Source: Isohypsibius dastychi
Taxonomy: Eukaryota > Tardigrada > Eutardigrada > Parachela > Isohypsibiidae
DNA length: 10,126 bases
Direction: 5' to 3'
Assembly: GCA_034696485.1 (NCBI GenBank)
Contig: JAQIWT010001616.1
Location: 1-10,126, forward strand
Shown: positions 6,834 to 10,126 of the stretch, piece after piece
How the letters are laid out: every line of letters begins with the position of its first letter
Numbering within the stretch: the first letter of the stretch is position 1
The notes under the pieces: generated by a model
Database searches by the model: none
Told to the model about the DNA's origin: nothing
The model's input: only the letters and a program-made list of their open reading frames with translations
Position numbers and translations under genes: made by a program

Positions 6834-8099
6834 ATGTCAGCCGAAATTATGTTGAGACCAAACGGCGAATTCTTGAAATCACGCGTGATTTGCATCAGTC
6901 CGCCAAAATTACCACCTATGACGGCAACGCAGGCTGCACGAATAGTTCACGTTCAGGAAAATCAGAGTTATCCCGGACATCGAAGAGATATTCCGCAGAT
7001 GGACTGCAAGTCATGTTACCCGTATGATCTCCAAGGTGGAATCCGTTATCACGATGAACACTTCAAGCTATGGATCCACTCCATAAACTGGTACCCAGGC
7101 CACCCGATAGATGCAATTGAAGATGCCAAAAGATATTGTCAGGTATGTGTGAAAGGTCACAAAGAACTGGGAATCTACTCGTTCACACGCCCGAAAACCT
7201 CGGCAGGTGACGAAATAACTTTCACCCAAGCGGTTTGCAAACCGCTGGTTTTTATGGACGAAGAAAGAGAGCACTTCATCCGCGCATTCTTCGAAATCAC
7301 GTTTAGACTTTCTCCCGAAGGATGGGTACAGAGATACCGAAACTCAGAAATCATCCATATCACGGGAACGTATACTGGCCACAAGAGAGAAGACATCGGA
7401 AATGATCGGAAATGTCGAATATGCTACGACATGAAACTGGATGAGGGCATTTCATTTCAGTTAAAAGGTCACACACGAATCCACGCAATGGGAATTTAGC
7501 CCGGCCATTGGAAACATGAGAGACCGGCCGAGGAGTGTGCCTTTCGTCCAAATAGTCAGAACGAGGATGACCTTTCGACTATGTGCAGTGAGATCGAAAC
7601 CGAGAAGTTCATTGGTGAAGACGCGAATTTCCCAGCAGCAATAACAGCAGATACCAGTGATGTTTGGAATTCTTTCACAAAGAAAAGACGAGAACATTTT
7701 GAAGACCGAGATGAGCACCTGTGTGTCCCATTTCTGCCTGGGACAAGGACACCGAAAGTATACTTGGGTTTAAATGACGAATTCCTTATTGCTCTATTTC
7801 CAGCACATCTAACCAAACAACCCCAGTTGACAAGATCCCAACGATATTGGCGAGGAATGCACCGAGTGCACGTCGCCCAAGGATACAGGGAACATTTTAT
7901 TGACGGGCATACACACCCATGGTGCCCGATATGTTGGCCAAACAAGAATCACGAGGGTATATCGTATCACAACGCGAGGAAAGAACTCATGGTTCATGCT
8001 AACTTCGCGTACCCATACTGGGCTGGAGAAAAATGGGAACAGAATTGTCTGATATGTGCCCAAGGATTCAGTAGGATCGGACAGTATACCCATCCTTGA
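6834..8099 (+). pseudogene. Novel protein with three paired HHCC zinc-binding-like modules
   Basis: One frame runs from 6834 to 8099 with a single internal stop (TAG 7497-7499). It contains six units of the form H-x(7-9)-H-x(8-11)-C-x2-C-x7-G-[IQ]-x-[YFS], in three pairs: 6948-7052 with 7077-7184; 7356-7457 with 7482-7538 (decayed, holds the TAG and lacks the second Cys); 7869-7970 with 7995-8093 (Trp in place of the second His). Within pairs the first Cys residues are 41-44 residues apart, and C-x2-C-x(19-20)-H-x7 joins the units. Such His/Cys spacing is what zinc ligands show, and interleaved pairs could form a cross-braced fold. Spacers before the second and third pairs also resemble each other. 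I do not recognise the family. A nucleic-acid-binding or assembly role is inference only. Confidence 0.7.
7229..7246 (+). repeat. 18-bp perfect palindrome
   Basis: AGCGGTTTG (7229-7237) is followed directly by its reverse complement CAAACCGCT (7238-7246), with no spacer. It lies in the coding-like frame between the first and second zinc modules, over the residues QAVCKPL. In random sequence of this size a perfect 18-mer palindrome is expected about 0.04 times. Confidence 0.75.
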
Positions 8100-8642
8100 T
8101 GCCAAAGACTGCGCGACTTCAAGGAAGCAACAAAATGTATTATCCAGGAGGCGCTCAACTCCGGAGTAGTCGTTAACTCCTTAGAGAACGCATGTGTTCA
8201 GGACGACGACACCGAAACAGAGCTTGAGGAAATCCGAGAAACCACGGCAAGATACAGAATTCGGCTCGGAGCTGCGATGATGAAAGATTTACTTGGAGAG
8301 GACGATTTCCACGGCCCAGGATCTTCGAGTGAGGTTCAGCGCCATTGATTAGAAGAATTATATCAAAGAAATGCAGTGGCAGACATGAGTCGCGCAGGCC
8401 AAGAAGAGATCGAAGACAATTTGGGGAATTCAACAGAACCCATCCCCTACACTTTAGATAGTGATGGTAAGGAATACGACATTATCGAACTAAGTACAGC
8501 TCCAATGCAGACAGAAGAAGACGCGGAGAGCATCAACAACACACGGCAAAACGACGTGACAACCGAGAGAGCGCGAACACACAAAAACCGTACGCCGGCA
8601 CCAACCCTGACTACGCTCCTCAAAGAACTCACGCTCATTCAG
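8100..8642 (+). pseudogene. Acidic helix-prone linker between zinc modules and Env-like part
   Basis: The frame of the zinc modules goes on past TGA 8097 with one more stop, TGA 8346-8348. The reading is rich in Glu, Asp, Ala, Arg and Leu (TELEEIRETTARYRIRLGAA, then AGQEEIEDNLGN, DGKEYDIIEL), with spacing that suggests helices or coiled coil. It then turns Thr/Pro/Arg rich before a weakly hydrophobic stretch near 8616-8660. No domain is recognised. Its unbroken register over 540 bases apart from two stops supports it as real coding sequence. Confidence 0.45.
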
Positions 8643-9660
8643 ATGTTCACTCGGATCGCATGTTTAGAAACTCAGGTTTGCGATTGCACCACGTCTCCAC
8701 GCTACAAGAGGGTTTTAGACATCGAAGGTTACGGAAAATGTGATACGTTAGCAGATCTCCAACAAACCCGAAGAATTCAATACCGCATCCACTCCGTAAA
8801 TGAACCAACAAACTCATGATCTGGCCATGCCTGCAAAGAAAAGATAAAAGAAGCCTCAATCCGAATGTTTTTCTGAGGCTCATTCTCGAAGGAACACAGT
8901 GAATCCACGCGGGAAATATCCGTTCAGATTGCAAGGCCATGGTCTCCTCAGCAGTATGTGATGGTAAACCGATGACCAAAGTGGGTACTGGAACATCTTT
9001 TACATTTGACGCAACACCAAAACCAGAAGGAGCGTGGCTCACCATACAGACCGACAAGGTGATCACCTGTTTCACGGAAGAAACTTCACTCGAACAGCTT
9101 CGTCCCGACTGTCAGATACAAAGTGTGCTAGGACTGATAGGGAAAGACAGGCTAGCAGGACATGCCATAGCACATGGGGTCACGTTCATCTGGAACACGA
9201 AAACAAAAGGAGATCGGGAAGAGTGCGAGACTCAGACATCGCCTTATTCAGATGGCGTTATTTGGAAGACCGAAGAAAATCAACGCGTAAGGGACACCAA
9301 ACTGCAGTTAGACTTTATCCTTGATAGGTTACCAGCAAACAACACATGCCTTCAGAATATGACGGTTTTTTGGGATCAGAGGGCCACTTAAAAAAGAGTT
9401 TCTATCCTAAAAATGTATCAGGACAAACTCAGTGAAACTAAAGCGCAGGCAAACTCCAGAGGAAAGCCGGAAACGGGATCAAGAGAACCGGAACATTCTG
9501 GCAAGAACCAACTTTAATCCGGATCTCAGGAAAAGATTAGCGGAACAAGGGCTCTATCACAGACAGCAGATGCACGCCCGGTTCAGTATTGGTCCCCCCA
9601 GAATCCTCATCTGTGAGCCAAACGACCACACCACTACCTCGAAACATGGCCCTTGAATGG
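8643..9660 (+). pseudogene. env: Env-like ectodomain remnant, frameshifted
   Basis: ATG 8643 follows AG in the zinc-module frame. After a weak hydrophobic run come CDC (8679-8687), VLDIEGYGKC and a frame end at TGA 8817. Past a poorly readable joint (8820-8935), another frame (8939-9391) has five Cys residues, two N-glycosylation sequons (NNT and NMT, near 9338-9364) and the segment GVTFIWNTK, followed by Cys. An early Cys pair, spaced Cys residues, sequons and an aromatic-rich extracellular style fit envelope proteins of invertebrate retroelements, which sit after pol as here. Receptor binding and fusion would be the role in an intact copy; none is possible now. Family assignment is weak, since no fusion peptide or cleavage site is sure. 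Confidence 0.35.
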
Positions 9661-10083
9661 TTGCCCCAACGAAGATCCGAAGAAGTTCAGCAGAGTTCAT
9701 TCCGCGAAAGACATACCGGATTCTACGCACCTCAGCAGATGCCAAGAAGAAGTCCAGAGACTACAACAAACCAACCAGAAGAATCAGATAGCGAAACACG
9801 AGACACAGATACAGCCACAAACCCGTCGGCAAGCTTCCCGGAGGAAACAACCAAGCGAGCGGAACAACTCACGCCCCCGCGACAACTTTGGGACGTCAGC
9901 TTGAGCACGGGACAGCAGCAACGTATCCTGCTTTCATTCAGAGACTCTAGAAGAACCATGACGAGTTATGTTGGAAACGAGATTCCGGCAAGACGGCGTG
10001 CAACTCCGGTCCCAGTCAGCTTTACCGTCAACTGTGTTATCATATTCTTCCTCAGAAACGTTCTCTTGGTTAACTTGGTTTAA
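9661..10083 (+). pseudogene. Possible C-terminal Env-like remnant
   Basis: Two overlapping frames look coding-like: 9653-9904 (Gln/Lys-rich, coiled-coil-like RCQEEVQRLQQTNQKN) and 9589-10083 (Ser/Thr/Pro rich). The latter ends in a hydrophobic run, about 20 residues around 10021-10080 (FTVNCVIIFF...VLLVNLV), which could be a decayed membrane anchor although an Arg interrupts it. Which frame is original cannot be told from one copy. No other domain is recognised. Confidence 0.2.
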
Positions 10084-10126
10084 AAGTGAAATGCATTTCC
10101 TTAGTTTGTTTGTAAACTCAATTACT

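Larger units (their letters stand above)
1..10126 (+). mobile_element. Degenerate Ty3/gypsy LTR retrotransposon with long post-pol region
   Basis: Nearly the whole window reads as one element: LTR with TATA box and polyadenylation signal, primer-binding site, leader, gag with CCHC knuckles, then PR, RT, RNase H and integrase. Integrase after RNase H is the Metaviridae order, unlike Ty1/copia where integrase precedes RT. About 4.6 kb of further coding-like sequence follows integrase, with repeated zinc-binding-like motifs and an Env-like region. Every long domain carries in-frame stops or one-base frame changes, so the copy is old and not autonomous. The 3' LTR is not seen and must lie beyond 10126 or be deleted. 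The left boundary is unsure: bases 1 to about 141 may be LTR or flanking host DNA. Confidence 0.93.

Noticed and set aside
1433-8819. Reassigned genetic code with TGA read as Trp
   Set aside because: TAA and TAG stops and one-base frame changes also break the same domains, and TGG is freely used for Trp, so decay explains the pattern.
8852-8880. Inverted repeat AGCCTCA...TGAGGCT as a terminator or hairpin
   Set aside because: Seven-base arms with a 15-base loop are expected several times by chance, and no T-run or gene end gives it a role in a eukaryotic element.

Overview
The window holds most of one decayed LTR retrotransposon of the Ty3/gypsy (Metaviridae) type, all on the + strand. Host: a eukaryote. 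The LTR has a TATA box and AATAAA, the domain order is Gag-PR-RT-RH-IN, and an Env-like region follows, so an invertebrate animal is the best guess. The sequence does not name a species. No host gene, tRNA, rRNA, CRISPR array or bacterial feature is visible.

Layout. Positions 1-439 carry the 5' LTR (left edge unsure), with TATAAAA at 314 and AATAAA at 352. A primer-binding site follows at 443, then a leader with a strong splice-donor match at 547/548. Gag (648-1740) has a capsid region and two CCHC knuckles. Pol runs from protease (DSG at 1855) through a linker with a C2H2-like finger (2528-2596), RT (YIDD at 3305), RNase H and integrase (zinc finger, D,D35E core, GPF/Y module) to about 5457. 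A disordered tail ends in a GR..KPPKRF motif (5935-5964). At least nine in-frame stops and several one-base frame changes break gag-pol and the tail. Two key integrase residues are also substituted, so this copy looks dead. No 3' LTR lies in the window, so the intact element was longer than about 9.7 kb.

The unusual part is the 4.6 kb after integrase. After a disordered stretch (about 6000-6830), one reading frame stays coherent from 6834 to 8819 with only three internal stops. It encodes three copies of a two-part zinc-binding-like module, six units in all, with the pattern H-x(7-9)-H-x(8-11)-C-x2-C-x7-G. I do not recognise this as a known retroelement domain, and it is the best candidate here for an undescribed component. 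The frame then passes through an acidic, helix-prone linker into a Cys-containing region (from 8643) that resembles the ectodomain of a retroelement envelope protein, itself frameshifted and decayed to the window end.

Inferred working of the intact element: full-length RNA from the LTR promoter gives Gag-Pol. The leader donor and pyrimidine-rich acceptors near 6369 or 8642 would give spliced RNAs for the zinc-module and Env-like products. The zinc-module protein may bind nucleic acid or act as an assembly or regulatory factor, but nothing in the sequence proves that.
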